The notes beneath the pieces are model-generated. The model saw nothing but the letters and a program-made list of their open reading frames with translations. It had not been told where the DNA came from and searched no databases. From positions 58,088 to 122,087 of the IMG/VR virus record IMGVR_UViG_3300046820_004106: a stretch of DNA of 64,000 nucleotides. One strand, 5' to 3'. Below, piece by piece: positions 55,328 to 62,917 of this stretch (position 1 is the stretch's first letter; every line of letters starts with the position of its first letter). Source of the DNA: a virus. The translations under genes were made by a program, and so were the position numbers.

Positions 55328-56389
55328 TTACGCCTTTTCCCTATTTGCGTACTTTTCTATAATTTTGAGAACACCTGTAGTTGCAACAATGTCCTCGGAA
55401 ACAGTTTGCCTTATGTCTTTTGAAATGTTATACAATTGTTCTGCGATATCTATAAGCAACAAAGTATCAACAGACTTGGCTATATTTTCTATATCTTCAT
55501 CTCTTTCGACCTTTTTTGTTTTAATAACAACATATCTGAAGGCTGTAATGAATATATTTGATGTTTCTGCTAATAAATTACCTAAATTTCTTCCCTCTGC
55601 GTTGGCTGATTGAATTAATCTAAATGCATTAGCAAAATCTTCGTTGATAATTGTGTAAGAAAGGTCAATTGCAAGCTGTTTTGGTGATCTATCAAGTAAT
55701 TCTCTAATGTTTTCTTCAGATATATCTTTGTAAGAAGCTTGCTCAAGAATAGATAATGCAGTTCTAGCACTACCTTCAGCATCAGTAGAAATAAGACTTA
55801 ATGCTTCTTCTTCATATGTAAGATTTTCTTTCTCGCAAACATCTGAAAGCAGTTCAACTAAATTTTGTTTAGTCAATTTCTTCATCATAAATGTTTGACA
55901 ACGAGTATGGATAGCACGAAGAATTTTATGTGGGTCTGTTGTGCAAAAGAAAAACTTTACATATGCTGGTGGTTCTTCAGTAAGTTTAATAAGAGATGTC
56001 TGTGCTTGAGTGGTAAGCATTTGAGCCTCATCAAGAATAAAAATCTTGTATTTTCCTAATGTTGGAGCAAGACGAGATAATTGAACTACATTTTCTCGAA
56101 TATGATCAACGCCATTATTTACAGCACAATTGATTTCATAAACATCAGGATGCTCATCATTTAAGACCATATCTTTTAAGTCATCTTGGCCATCATTGCA
56201 AAGAAGATGAGCTGAAGCAACACGAGCAAGAGTTGTCTTACCAGTACCAGGAGGGCCAGCAAAAATATATGCGTGAGTAGTTCTGTTATTCTTAATCTGA
56301 ATTTCAAGAATTTCTGCTGATTTACTACCCTTTATATCTTTAAATGTTTTAGGGCGATATTTATTGTAATAGCTTTGACTAATCATCAT
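55328..56389 (-). CDS. DnaX-like clamp loader ATPase (gamma/tau family)
   Basis: The 353-residue AAA+ protein has YYNKYRPKTFKDIKGSK, Walker A AGPPGTGKTTLARVA, ILDEAQMLTTQAQTSLIKLTEEPP (Walker B and following helix), FFFCTTDPHKILRAIHTRCQTF (sensor 1 and SRC arginine finger) and a GSARTALSILEQ sensor 2 helix. It should load the beta-like clamp encoded at 49111, with the delta-like protein at 48108. It lacks the zinc-binding cysteines of bacterial DnaX and is short, without a tau extension. It overlaps the next gene by 11 bases. Confidence 0.92.
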   Translation of the reverse strand: MMISQSYYNKYRPKTFKDIKGSKSAEILEIQIKNNRTTHAYIFAGPPGTGKTTLARVASAHLLCNDGQDDLKDMVLNDEHPDVYEINCAVNNGVDHIRENVVQLSRLAPTLGKYKIFILDEAQMLTTQAQTSLIKLTEEPPAYVKFFFCTTDPHKILRAIHTRCQTFMMKKLTKQNLVELLSDVCEKENLTYEEEALSLISTDAEGSARTALSILEQASYKDISEENIRELLDRSPKQLAIDLSYTIINEDFANAFRLIQSANAEGRNLGNLLAETSNIFITAFRYVVIKTKKVERDEDIENIAKSVDTLLLIDIAEQLYNISKDIRQTVSEDIVATTGVLKIIEKYANREKA

Positions 56390-56861
56390 CTTCCATCGGT
56401 AATATAAGAGGTAAGGCGTGAGTACCTTCTAAAAGAGAGGGTAAACCTTCCTTCGACATCCAATAAGGACCAAATCCAGTTCTAACAAAATATTCTGTAA
56501 TAAAGCCATAATCTTGAACATCGAATGTACGAATTTTACCATCTAGTGAGGGACTTATCGAATACAAGCAACGGAAAATAATCCATTCCTTTTTAGATTG
56601 TTCTAATTCTTCCCACAAGTCAGACCACACACCAAGGCAGTAAACTTTTCCATTACCAAGAGATTGCAAAATTCCCCTAGCCCAAGATTGAGTTAACCCC
56701 GACATAATATATGGCGGGGCATTCTTTCCTTTATATCCATCCATCTCTACAAAATGAACTAGATCTAAATTTACATATCCTAAAAATGGATAATATTTAG
56801 AAACTAGCTTTTCTGCAATTTCTTGGCACTCAATGGATTCTATAAATTCTGGATCACTCAT
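56379..56861 (-). CDS. Protein of unknown function, possible inactive phage metallopeptidase-like fold
   Basis: This 160-residue protein has CQEIAEKLVSKYYPFLGYVNLDLVHFVEM at the start and KVYCLGVWSDLWEELEQSKKEWIIFRCLYSI ... FDVQDYGFITEYFVRTGFGPYW. This order resembles small phage metallopeptidase-type proteins (a helix, a strand pair, a W-x-x-L stretch and a C-terminal D-V-x-D-Y/F-x-x-x-x-x-x-x-G-x-x-W), but the expected HExxH is replaced by FRCLYSI. If related, it would be catalytically dead. The link is weak; otherwise unrecognised. It overlaps the next gene by 4 bases and the DnaX-like gene by 11. Confidence 0.62.
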   Translation of the reverse strand: MSDPEFIESIECQEIAEKLVSKYYPFLGYVNLDLVHFVEMDGYKGKNAPPYIMSGLTQSWARGILQSLGNGKVYCLGVWSDLWEELEQSKKEWIIFRCLYSISPSLDGKIRTFDVQDYGFITEYFVRTGFGPYWMSKEGLPSLLEGTHALPLILPMEDDD

Positions 56862-57193
56862 AATGATAATTGTGTCACTGCTACAACTTGGCCATTCTCG
56901 TCACGAACTGCTGTTGGGCCTGTATCAACGCAAAAAACATCCTCACGATCAAATGGTATAAACTCCATTGTCACTCTACTAACAATGTAATACACACCCT
57001 CTTCAGGATCAGGCAAGTTTACAATCTTTTCAAAATGCGTTTCAGCAATAGGAATATTAGCAACTTTTCCAATAATTCTTTGCTTAGTTTCAACAAAGCA
57101 AGGTTTATCTGCCTTTGATAAAGTTCCATATCCTGAAACAGTGATATCGTGTCCAATGAGGTTAACAAATTTCTTAAACTCTGAATACATCAT
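56858..57193 (-). CDS. Small conserved phage-type protein (NLTPH-like family), function unknown
   Basis: The 111-residue protein begins with FVNLIGHDITVSGYG, contains VNLPDPEEGVYYIVSRVTME and FDREDVFCVDTGPTAVRDENGQVVAVTQLSL. The order of an N-terminal NL-x-x-H-x-I/V-x-V, a central LP-x-P-x-x-G-x-x-Y-I-V-S and a C-terminal R-x-D-V ... D-x-x-G-x-V-x-x is that of a widespread small family of unknown function in phages and bacteria. It is coupled to its neighbours by 4-base overlaps on both sides. The role is unknown. Confidence 0.72.
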   Translation of the reverse strand: MMYSEFKKFVNLIGHDITVSGYGTLSKADKPCFVETKQRIIGKVANIPIAETHFEKIVNLPDPEEGVYYIVSRVTMEFIPFDREDVFCVDTGPTAVRDENGQVVAVTQLSL

Positions 57194-57567
57194 AATTCAA
57201 TACCTGAAATTCCCTCATTACGGGCTGGCTGGTAAACAAAAGCTGATTGATCACCATTGTCTCTTAAATCATTAATAAGAACTCTTGATCCACCACCAAT
57301 GCCCATAACCAATTGATCATAAACAATTCCAGCATAAGAAAGTTGTTTAACTGTTACATCACGCAAGCTTTCTTTTCGCCCAGTAGTGAGAATGATCTTA
57401 AAGCCCTTGCTATCCCACTCACGAATCTTGTCTACAGTTCCGTGAATAATTTTAGGTTGATATCCAGGCTTAGCAATTTCAGTAGGATCACCTTGCTCCC
57501 AAAGTGTTCCATCTAAATCACAAAAAATAGTGTAATTTTTTGTGGCTTGATCAATATTATGTTCCAT
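57190..57567 (-). CDS. HAD-superfamily phosphatase-like protein
   Basis: The 125-residue protein has FCDLDGTLWEQG (motif I, nucleophile Asp and general acid Asp), IILTTGRKESLRD (motif II region), and LINDLRDNGDQSA (motif IV-like acidic residues). This is a compact HAD hydrolase without a large cap, similar to small phage polynucleotide 3'-phosphatases and sugar-phosphate phosphatases. It overlaps the next gene by one base. The substrate cannot be read; nucleic acid 3'-phosphate or a nucleotide is possible from the neighbouring dUTPase and replication genes. Confidence 0.83.
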   Translation of the reverse strand: MEHNIDQATKNYTIFCDLDGTLWEQGDPTEIAKPGYQPKIIHGTVDKIREWDSKGFKIILTTGRKESLRDVTVKQLSYAGIVYDQLVMGIGGGSRVLINDLRDNGDQSAFVYQPARNEGISGIEL

Positions 57568-58907
57568 TACTTATTACTGCTCCCAAATCCACCATCATTT
57601 CTAGATGTTTCTTCAAAACTATCTACTTCTACCAAATCTACATTAACAATTTGTCTAGGAATCATTTGAGCAATTCTACAAGGTAATTCTAAATCTTTAG
57701 CATCATCATCTACTTTTATTAAAGCTACAAGAATTTCTCCCGTGTATGTCCTATCGATAATACCAACATTATTTGCTAACATATAACCAGTTTTAGAAAT
57801 TGAACTTCTGGGCACTACATCTAAATACCAGCCAAACTCAGGTACTACTTTAATACCAGTAGAATACAAAGTCGTTTTTCCAAAAGATTTTACTGGCTCT
57901 AAAATTGTTAAATCGTATCCGCTGTCCGAAGCTCTTTCTTTTGAAGGCTTAATTGCATCTGGACGAGTCTTCATCCATCTGAATTCAATAGATTTACCAG
58001 ATCTTTCTCTATGTTTCAAAGAGATACAAGGCATCCAAGTAGACCAATCCACATAGTTATTTCTTTTTCTTGGAAGATAATAATTTGCATCTTCATAAAT
58101 CTTACCTAAAAAATCTAAAGCATTATTTCCTGTCCATTTCAAGCTTATGACAGAATTTGAGCAAGGAATCTTACAAAAATCTATTATACTTTGGCGAAAA
58201 GAATCAGAAGAACTAGAAACACCACAACTAGGAGAGTGTGAAGAATCAACATAAGACACGTATCCATCTCCGTCAAAATATCCTCGTAAAAATGCCCATT
58301 GTAATTTTTCATTTTCTAAAACAGGCCAAGATATTGTATGACTTTTCTTCCCTGGGTTTATTCCTAATAAATTACACAAATCATTGGTAATAGTTTTAGA
58401 ATTAATTGACAAACTTTTTAAGTTTTCATCTTTGTTGGTTATCTTCAAATCTTTATCTATAATATTTCTTAAAGATTCAAGTGTTGACAAATCTTTTTCG
58501 TGTATTGCAATCGTAAAGCCTGACTTGTTTATCGTTCCATCGCTTGCAATCCAGCCAAGTAAATACGCTTTTGCTTCAGAGTCAATATGTTTAAAAAAAT
58601 TATCGTCCAAGTTCATATACCTAGTATTTGGATTTGATCGACCTGTAAATTTGAGTTTTCTTGAGCAATAAAGACAAATTATCTTATTATTATTTCTTAA
58701 AAGTGTTCGTTCTAAAAATCTTCTTGATACAGTCCAATTTTTTTTACATTTCTCAGAAATTATAAAATCACAACTTACTTCAACTCTTTCTTCTCTGATA
58801 GATTTATGAGGTCTAATTGAAACAGAACAGTCTCTAGAGCAACAAATTTGAATTTTTGACTTTGGTGTAAAAAGAATTTTACAACCAGGGCACATTTTAT
58901 TTTCCAT
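57567..58907 (-). CDS. Homing endonuclease fused to a dUTPase
   Basis: Residues 1-300 form a LAGLIDADG homing endonuclease: zinc-type N-terminus (CPGC ... CCSRDC), AYLLGWIASDG (114-123) and WAFLRGYFDGDG (204-215). Residues 307-446 are a complete dUTPase with motif 1 ASDSGYDL, motif 2 PRSSISKTGY, motif 3 GIIDRTYTGE, motif 4 RIAQ and motif 5 RNDGGFGSS, which hydrolyses dUTP to dUMP. No intein splice blocks are present (no THN/HNC end, no nucleophile start) and no group I core was found here. The protein may be a true fusion, or the dUTPase may start internally at Met312. It overlaps the HAD gene by one base. Confidence 0.88.
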   Translation of the reverse strand: MENKMCPGCKILFTPKSKIQICCSRDCSVSIRPHKSIREERVEVSCDFIISEKCKKNWTVSRRFLERTLLRNNNKIICLYCSRKLKFTGRSNPNTRYMNLDDNFFKHIDSEAKAYLLGWIASDGTINKSGFTIAIHEKDLSTLESLRNIIDKDLKITNKDENLKSLSINSKTITNDLCNLLGINPGKKSHTISWPVLENEKLQWAFLRGYFDGDGYVSYVDSSHSPSCGVSSSSDSFRQSIIDFCKIPCSNSVISLKWTGNNALDFLGKIYEDANYYLPRKRNNYVDWSTWMPCISLKHRERSGKSIEFRWMKTRPDAIKPSKERASDSGYDLTILEPVKSFGKTTLYSTGIKVVPEFGWYLDVVPRSSISKTGYMLANNVGIIDRTYTGEILVALIKVDDDAKDLELPCRIAQMIPRQIVNVDLVEVDSFEETSRNDGGFGSSNK

Positions 58908-58977
58908 AAAAACTTAATTCAATTAAATTTACAATAGTTCCTGCTTCATTTATTTTTATCGATAGTTCCATTGTTAT

Positions 58978-59349
58978 TTAGTAAATTTTTACAAAATAAA
59001 ATGATCCTATTTTTTGATTATGTTTTAGAGAAAATGGAATTTTGTTATGATTAATTAAATTAACATACAATTCTCCTTCTTCATTAACGGAAATATTCAT
59101 ACAACAAACAGCATATTTATTTACAATTTCAGAATCAATCCTACATTGAATTTCGTATCCATTTGGAATATTTACATTAAGACCAGTTGGGACGATTAAA
59201 GTTGAATGAGGTGCAATCAAAGTTTGCTCATCATAAGAATCTTTCAACCAAGCGCACAGATCATATCCTGCAGCACTTTCTGTAGCCTTCTTGGGAACAA
59301 TTGCACCCTCACGAAAAGCTTTAACTTCAACCTTTGCAACGATATCCAT
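58978..59349 (-). CDS. Degenerate dUTPase-like protein
   Basis: This 123-residue protein has the dUTPase fold pattern at its start, IVPKKATESAAGYDLCAWL (motif 1) and LIVPTGLNVNIPNGYEIQCRIDS, where motif 2 Pro-Arg-Ser is altered to CRIDS. The Tyr-bearing motif 3 is not recognisable (MNISVNEEGELYVNLIN) and motif 5 is absent; KIGSFYFVK fits motif 4 weakly. It is therefore probably a non-catalytic paralogue of the complete dUTPase next door. Such copies can serve as regulators, but that is not shown here. The 70-base gap to the next gene holds no well-supported gene. Confidence 0.8.
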   Translation of the reverse strand: MDIVAKVEVKAFREGAIVPKKATESAAGYDLCAWLKDSYDEQTLIAPHSTLIVPTGLNVNIPNGYEIQCRIDSEIVNKYAVCCMNISVNEEGELYVNLINHNKIPFSLKHNQKIGSFYFVKIY

Positions 59350-59351
59350 AA

Positions 59352-59669
59352 CTAAATACCTTCCTCATTCTTAATCATATCTGCAGTAATTTCTTCGGCT
59401 TCTGGGTTAAATATTAGAGACAAAGGATGTTCACGATTCTTAAGGGCAATGCTAAAATTAATTAGTTCACGACCTTCTAGGTAACGGTCCATCTTTGTTA
59501 ATTCTTTGATATCTTCCAGTGATAATACAGCAGTATACACTCTTTCAGATTTTACATCTTGAAGTTGAAGCCAAATAAATTGAACAATTGTAGGCTCATC
59601 TTCAGTGCCTTCATCTTCCTTAAGTACTGCATCTAAAATTTTTACTTCTCTAACTACTGATTTTGCCAT
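59352..59669 (-). CDS. Small protein of unknown function
   Basis: This 105-residue acidic protein begins MAKSVVREVKILDAVLKEDEGTEDEPTIVQFIWLQLQDVKSERVYTAVLSLEDIKEL, a beta-hairpin-rich start followed by a helix, and ends with an acidic tail. No family recognised. It lies 2 bases upstream of the degenerate dUTPase gene, so the two are probably cotranscribed. A TAAAAT box 6 bases before the ATG may be its promoter. Confidence 0.68.
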   Translation of the reverse strand: MAKSVVREVKILDAVLKEDEGTEDEPTIVQFIWLQLQDVKSERVYTAVLSLEDIKELTKMDRYLEGRELINFSIALKNREHPLSLIFNPEAEEITADMIKNEEGI

Positions 59670-59675
59670 ACAAGG

Positions 59676-59681
59676 ATTTTA
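59676..59681 (-). promoter_or_regulatory. -10 box TAAAAT before the 105-residue gene
   Basis: GGGTAAAAT on the minus strand ends 6 bases before the ATG at 59669, just past the TnpB element. It follows the same spacing as the TATAAT boxes at 22724, 23464 and 48107. Confidence 0.45.
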
Positions 59682-59721
59682 CCCGATTTTAGAGTAAAAG
59701 TAAAGATATGTGGTGATTGCT

Positions 59722-60870
59722 GCTTATGTAAAATAAGCCTTCTAAGGATTTTCACCTAGAGAATATAACCCTATTCTCAATATGTTTTTAGCTGCATTTA
59801 AATCTCTATCTATTATCAATCCACAATTGGGACAATTGTGGATTCTGTCTGATAGTTTTTTCTTAACTCTATATGAACAATTAGAGCAATCTTGACTTGT
59901 ATATGCAGGATTTATTAATTTAATTACCCTACCAGCATCTTCCGCTTTGTAGATTAAATTATTTATAAAAAGATTCCAAGAAGCGTCATTTATACTTTTG
60001 GATAAATACTTCATATCTTCTTTCATTGCATTGATATTCAAATCTTCAACAAATATTTTTGAATATTTGTTTACAATTTTTCTTGAAAGTTTATGACAAA
60101 AATCTTTTCTTTTGTTTTTAATTTTATTGTGTCGTTTACGTATAACTTTGTTTAATTTTTTGTTTTTAGTTTTATCTCTTCTTGATTGAAGTTTTGCAAT
60201 TTTCTTTTCTTCTTCCTTGAAAAATTTTGGATTATGAATAATTGTTTCATCAGAAAAAATGGCAAAATTTGATAATCCTACATCTATTCCTATTGCTTCA
60301 TCTGTTTCTGGAACTGTTTCGTTATACTCAGTTTCATAAACAAAAATTACATACCATTTATCGGCTTCTTTTTTGACTGTGCAGGTCTTGATGTTGCCTT
60401 CTATGTGTTTATGAATAACTGATTTGATTTTTCCAAATTTTGAGAGCAGTATATTCTTTTCTTCAATTTTCCATCCTCTTTGTGGATAAGTGAAAGAATC
60501 GTATCTATCTTTGCTTTTAAATCTAGGATACCCAGGTTTTTCTCCATTTTTCAATCTTCTGAAAAAAGCTTTATAGGCTAGATCAATTCTTACTGCAACA
60601 TTTTGAATTACCTGGGCATAAATGTCATATTCTGTTTTATCAAGAAAATCTTTATTTATTTTTTGTTGTTCAAAGCAAGTGTGATGTTTTTTGTAATTTT
60701 CCCAACTATCTTTTCTTTGAGATAAAAGATGATTATAATAAAGCCTACAGCCCTCTAAAGTATTATTTAATAAATGAATTTGACTTTTAGAAGGATAAAT
60801 TCTATATTTTATAGACCTTGTTGTAAGCATATTTTATTATTCTGCTTACAAAAGGTTTTCACCTTTTTTA
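59722..60870 (-). mobile_element. IS200/IS605-type element, TnpB only (IS1341-like)
   Basis: A tnpB gene with no tnpA is flanked by subterminal hairpins. On the minus strand the left side has AAAAGGT-GAAA-ACCTTTT (60850-60867) and GTAAGCA ... TGCTTAC (60823-60849), the latter including the tnpB start codon. The right side has GCTTAT-TTTAC-ATAAGC (59722-59738), preceded by CTAGGTGAAAATCCTTAG over the tnpB stop. The phrase AGGTGAAAA recurs at both ends. The 3' end of tnpB and following bases are where TnpB guide RNA (omega RNA) is normally encoded. Exact ends were not fixed and no target duplication is expected for this family. Confidence 0.7.
59742..60830 (-). CDS. tnpB: TnpB RNA-guided nuclease (IS605 OrfB family)
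   Basis: The 362-residue protein is a full-length TnpB: N-terminal RSIKYRIYPSKSQIHLLNNTL and helix-turn-helix region, YPRFKSKDRYDSFTYPQ, RuvC I GIDVGLSNFAIFSD (Asp), RuvC II KIFVEDLNINAMK (Glu), four-cysteine zinc finger CSNCSYRVKKKLSD ... CPNCG, and RuvC III IDRDLNAAKNIL (Asp). All three catalytic acids are present, so it should be active as an omega-RNA guided DNA endonuclease. No transposase TnpA is present in the window. The ATG lies within the left hairpin stem, which could limit its translation. Confidence 0.93.
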   Translation of the reverse strand: MLTTRSIKYRIYPSKSQIHLLNNTLEGCRLYYNHLLSQRKDSWENYKKHHTCFEQQKINKDFLDKTEYDIYAQVIQNVAVRIDLAYKAFFRRLKNGEKPGYPRFKSKDRYDSFTYPQRGWKIEEKNILLSKFGKIKSVIHKHIEGNIKTCTVKKEADKWYVIFVYETEYNETVPETDEAIGIDVGLSNFAIFSDETIIHNPKFFKEEEKKIAKLQSRRDKTKNKKLNKVIRKRHNKIKNKRKDFCHKLSRKIVNKYSKIFVEDLNINAMKEDMKYLSKSINDASWNLFINNLIYKAEDAGRVIKLINPAYTSQDCSNCSYRVKKKLSDRIHNCPNCGLIIDRDLNAAKNILRIGLYSLGENP

Positions 60871-60887
60871 AATGTAAAAATTATTTT

Positions 60888-62456
60888 ATGTGGTATCGAA
60901 CTGCTCTAACTACAATAGATCCAACAGGTCAAATTAATTTTCCTGATATGGGCGGACATAAATTTAACTTAGATGATTTAAAATTTAATGTTAAGGACAA
61001 GAATTATGCAAGCACAAGAGGTGTCACAATCTTTGCTTATATTCCAGCTAGAAAAAACCCAATTGGAGAACTTACATTTACATTTGATAGAAATACAAAT
61101 GCTATTGATATTGAGGGAGTTCTTGTTCAAAAAATAGGAAAAATACCCTTAGAAAAACTACAACAACAACACAATGATCAAGTGCAATTAAAAACAACTG
61201 GTATTGGAATTGGAAAAAAACTTTATGAAAAATTTTTAGAAGTTGTTCAGAATGATGAAGAATTTTCTAAAGCAGATTATATAAGAGGTTTAGTTCATTC
61301 ACAACAAGCATATAGAGCGAAAAACAATGCATTTGGTAGACCTTTTGAGGCAACTAGTAAATTTGGTATTCCTGAAGAAAGACAAGAAATACAAGATAAA
61401 ATTTTTGATCTAAACGATGAATTAAACGAACCTTATATAACTTTTGAAAGAAAAAGACAAATTTTACAATTTATAAACGCACTTACATATGAAATGGAAA
61501 AATCTAAACCTGTTTCTCACGAAGAGTCTATGGGTATATTAGTACCCGCAAGCTGGTCTAGAGATGGAGCATATTCAGATCGTCTTTTTGATTTCCCAAG
61601 TGTTGAAACAAAACATAGAATTCCTCCTAAAAGTGAAGAACAACCAAAAAGAAAACTATATCAAGACCCAAGACAATTAAGTTTAGATGTTGTTGCTAAT
61701 AAAAAAAATTATAAGATTGCTGTAACTAAAGTTGATCCTTCTGGGCAAATTAATATGGATTTTCCAGGTATTAGACCTAAGCCATTCAATATAAACAAAG
61801 ATGTTGATTTTAAAATTAAATACGATGAATATTGGCAATCATATACCATTACTGCCTACTTAAAAGATGGAAGAGATTTGGGACATATTACGATTGAAGC
61901 TCCCGAAGGTATGAATACAGCTAAGATTGAGTTTGTCACCCTAAACGAATATCCAATTAGTAAGGGGACAGAGGAATGGGAAAAACCTAGAAATCTTGAA
62001 GACAAATTAAGACCGGACGTAATGAATGAATTGAAACAAGCTGGATATGATGTAGATGAATCTTCTTACACTAGATTGAAATGGGGTATAGGAAGAAAAC
62101 TGTATGAAGAAGCTAAAAAATTCCTACAAAAGAATAAACCAGATGTTGAATTTGTCGAAGGAACTGTTCATAGCAGAGATGCATACAATAGCAGAAATTC
62201 AGTATTTGGATTACCCAACTCTGCTTATGATCCAGATGGGAGCACTTGGTATAGAATTCATCAAGATCATTCTCCGGAAGAAAGAGAAGATTTATCCAAA
62301 AAAATCTCATATGAATTATTTCCTTCTAGATTTCAAAACTCTGGAGAATCTGAAATTCCACCAAGTATGTTCAGCGTCAAGCATAAATTAGACAGATTAC
62401 CAGCCAAAAAGGATAAACAAGATCAATCTGGAGGACTTTTCGACGATGTGGTATAG
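60888..62456 (+). CDS. MWY-family protein with two GNAT-like domains
   Basis: The 522-residue protein (start at the ATG at 60888, opening MWYRTALTT) is an internal duplication. Each half begins with TTIDPTGQINFPDMGG / TKVDPSGQINMDFPG and contains a GNAT-type acetyl-CoA loop, TGIGIGKKLYEKFLEVV and WGIGRKLYEEAKKFL, followed by RGLVHSQQAYRAKNNAFGRP / GTVHSRDAYNSRNSVFGLP. It resembles an acetyltransferase fold, perhaps without activity. A longer frame from 60774 would overlap the TnpB element and is rejected. It ends inside the start of the next MWY gene (ATG at 62446 in another frame). Confidence 0.78.
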   Translation: MWYRTALTTIDPTGQINFPDMGGHKFNLDDLKFNVKDKNYASTRGVTIFAYIPARKNPIGELTFTFDRNTNAIDIEGVLVQKIGKIPLEKLQQQHNDQVQLKTTGIGIGKKLYEKFLEVVQNDEEFSKADYIRGLVHSQQAYRAKNNAFGRPFEATSKFGIPEERQEIQDKIFDLNDELNEPYITFERKRQILQFINALTYEMEKSKPVSHEESMGILVPASWSRDGAYSDRLFDFPSVETKHRIPPKSEEQPKRKLYQDPRQLSLDVVANKKNYKIAVTKVDPSGQINMDFPGIRPKPFNINKDVDFKIKYDEYWQSYTITAYLKDGRDLGHITIEAPEGMNTAKIEFVTLNEYPISKGTEEWEKPRNLEDKLRPDVMNELKQAGYDVDESSYTRLKWGIGRKLYEEAKKFLQKNKPDVEFVEGTVHSRDAYNSRNSVFGLPNSAYDPDGSTWYRIHQDHSPEEREDLSKKISYELFPSRFQNSGESEIPPSMFSVKHKLDRLPAKKDKQDQSGGLFDDVV

Positions 62457-62916
62457 ATTGGCCCAAGAAAATCTTGATATTCATCCAAAAGAACAAGAAG
62501 CTTTAAGTTTTTATGGTGAAACTAAAAATCCATCAAAAGCTGGTTATATTTTAAGCAGTGGAAAACTTTTAGATTTTTCAGAAGGTGGCGATGAAAGATC
62601 TTTAGATCATAGAAATATAGAAAATGTTATCGGAGCGCCTGAAAATTCATATGGTGATAGATATAGAGATTATGTTGTGCCTTTTATGAATTTAACTGGA
62701 GCAATAAGAATGCATTTTGATGGAGTCTGGAATGTTGATATTTATGCCAGACCTACAAATGAACAAATAACAGCTATTGCAAAACATCACAGGAATGGCA
62801 GAGATTTTGTTTATGAATGTGATCCTTTAGATGATTATGGTGTTATTGAAAATGCATCTAAATCAGCTGTTTTCAATAAGTTAAAAGAAATTCAAAAACT
62901 ATTTGGGTCGAATTAA
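62446..62916 (+). CDS. MWY-family small protein, function unknown
   Basis: This 156-residue protein begins MWYRLAQENLDIHPKEQEA. The start overlaps the end of the previous gene by 11 bases in a different frame, so the two are coupled. The body has ALSFYGETKNPSKAGYILSSGKLLDF and DRYRDYVVPFMNLTGAIRMHF, with an aromatic-rich central fold I do not recognise. It ends 1 base before the next MWY gene. Its companions are a tandem GNAT-like protein and a GNAT protein. Confidence 0.72.
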   Translation: MWYRLAQENLDIHPKEQEALSFYGETKNPSKAGYILSSGKLLDFSEGGDERSLDHRNIENVIGAPENSYGDRYRDYVVPFMNLTGAIRMHFDGVWNVDIYARPTNEQITAIAKHHRNGRDFVYECDPLDDYGVIENASKSAVFNKLKEIQKLFGSN

Positions 62917-62917
62917 A

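Noticed and set aside
58897-58971. A 24-codon frame (MELSIKINEAGTIVNLIELS...) between the degenerate and fused dUTPase genes
   Set aside because: It has no ribosome site or -10 box, overlaps the next start, and shows no conserved motif. I considered whether it was a dUTPase 5' exon but found no intron core.
57567-58977. Group I intron or intein in the endonuclease-dUTPase gene
   Set aside because: No P/Q/R/S core sequences and no intein end blocks were found; a simple fusion or internal start fits better.
59708-59716. ATGTGGTGA beside TnpB as an MWY gene
   Set aside because: The third codon is a stop. It may be a remnant or chance; used only as context for the TnpB note.
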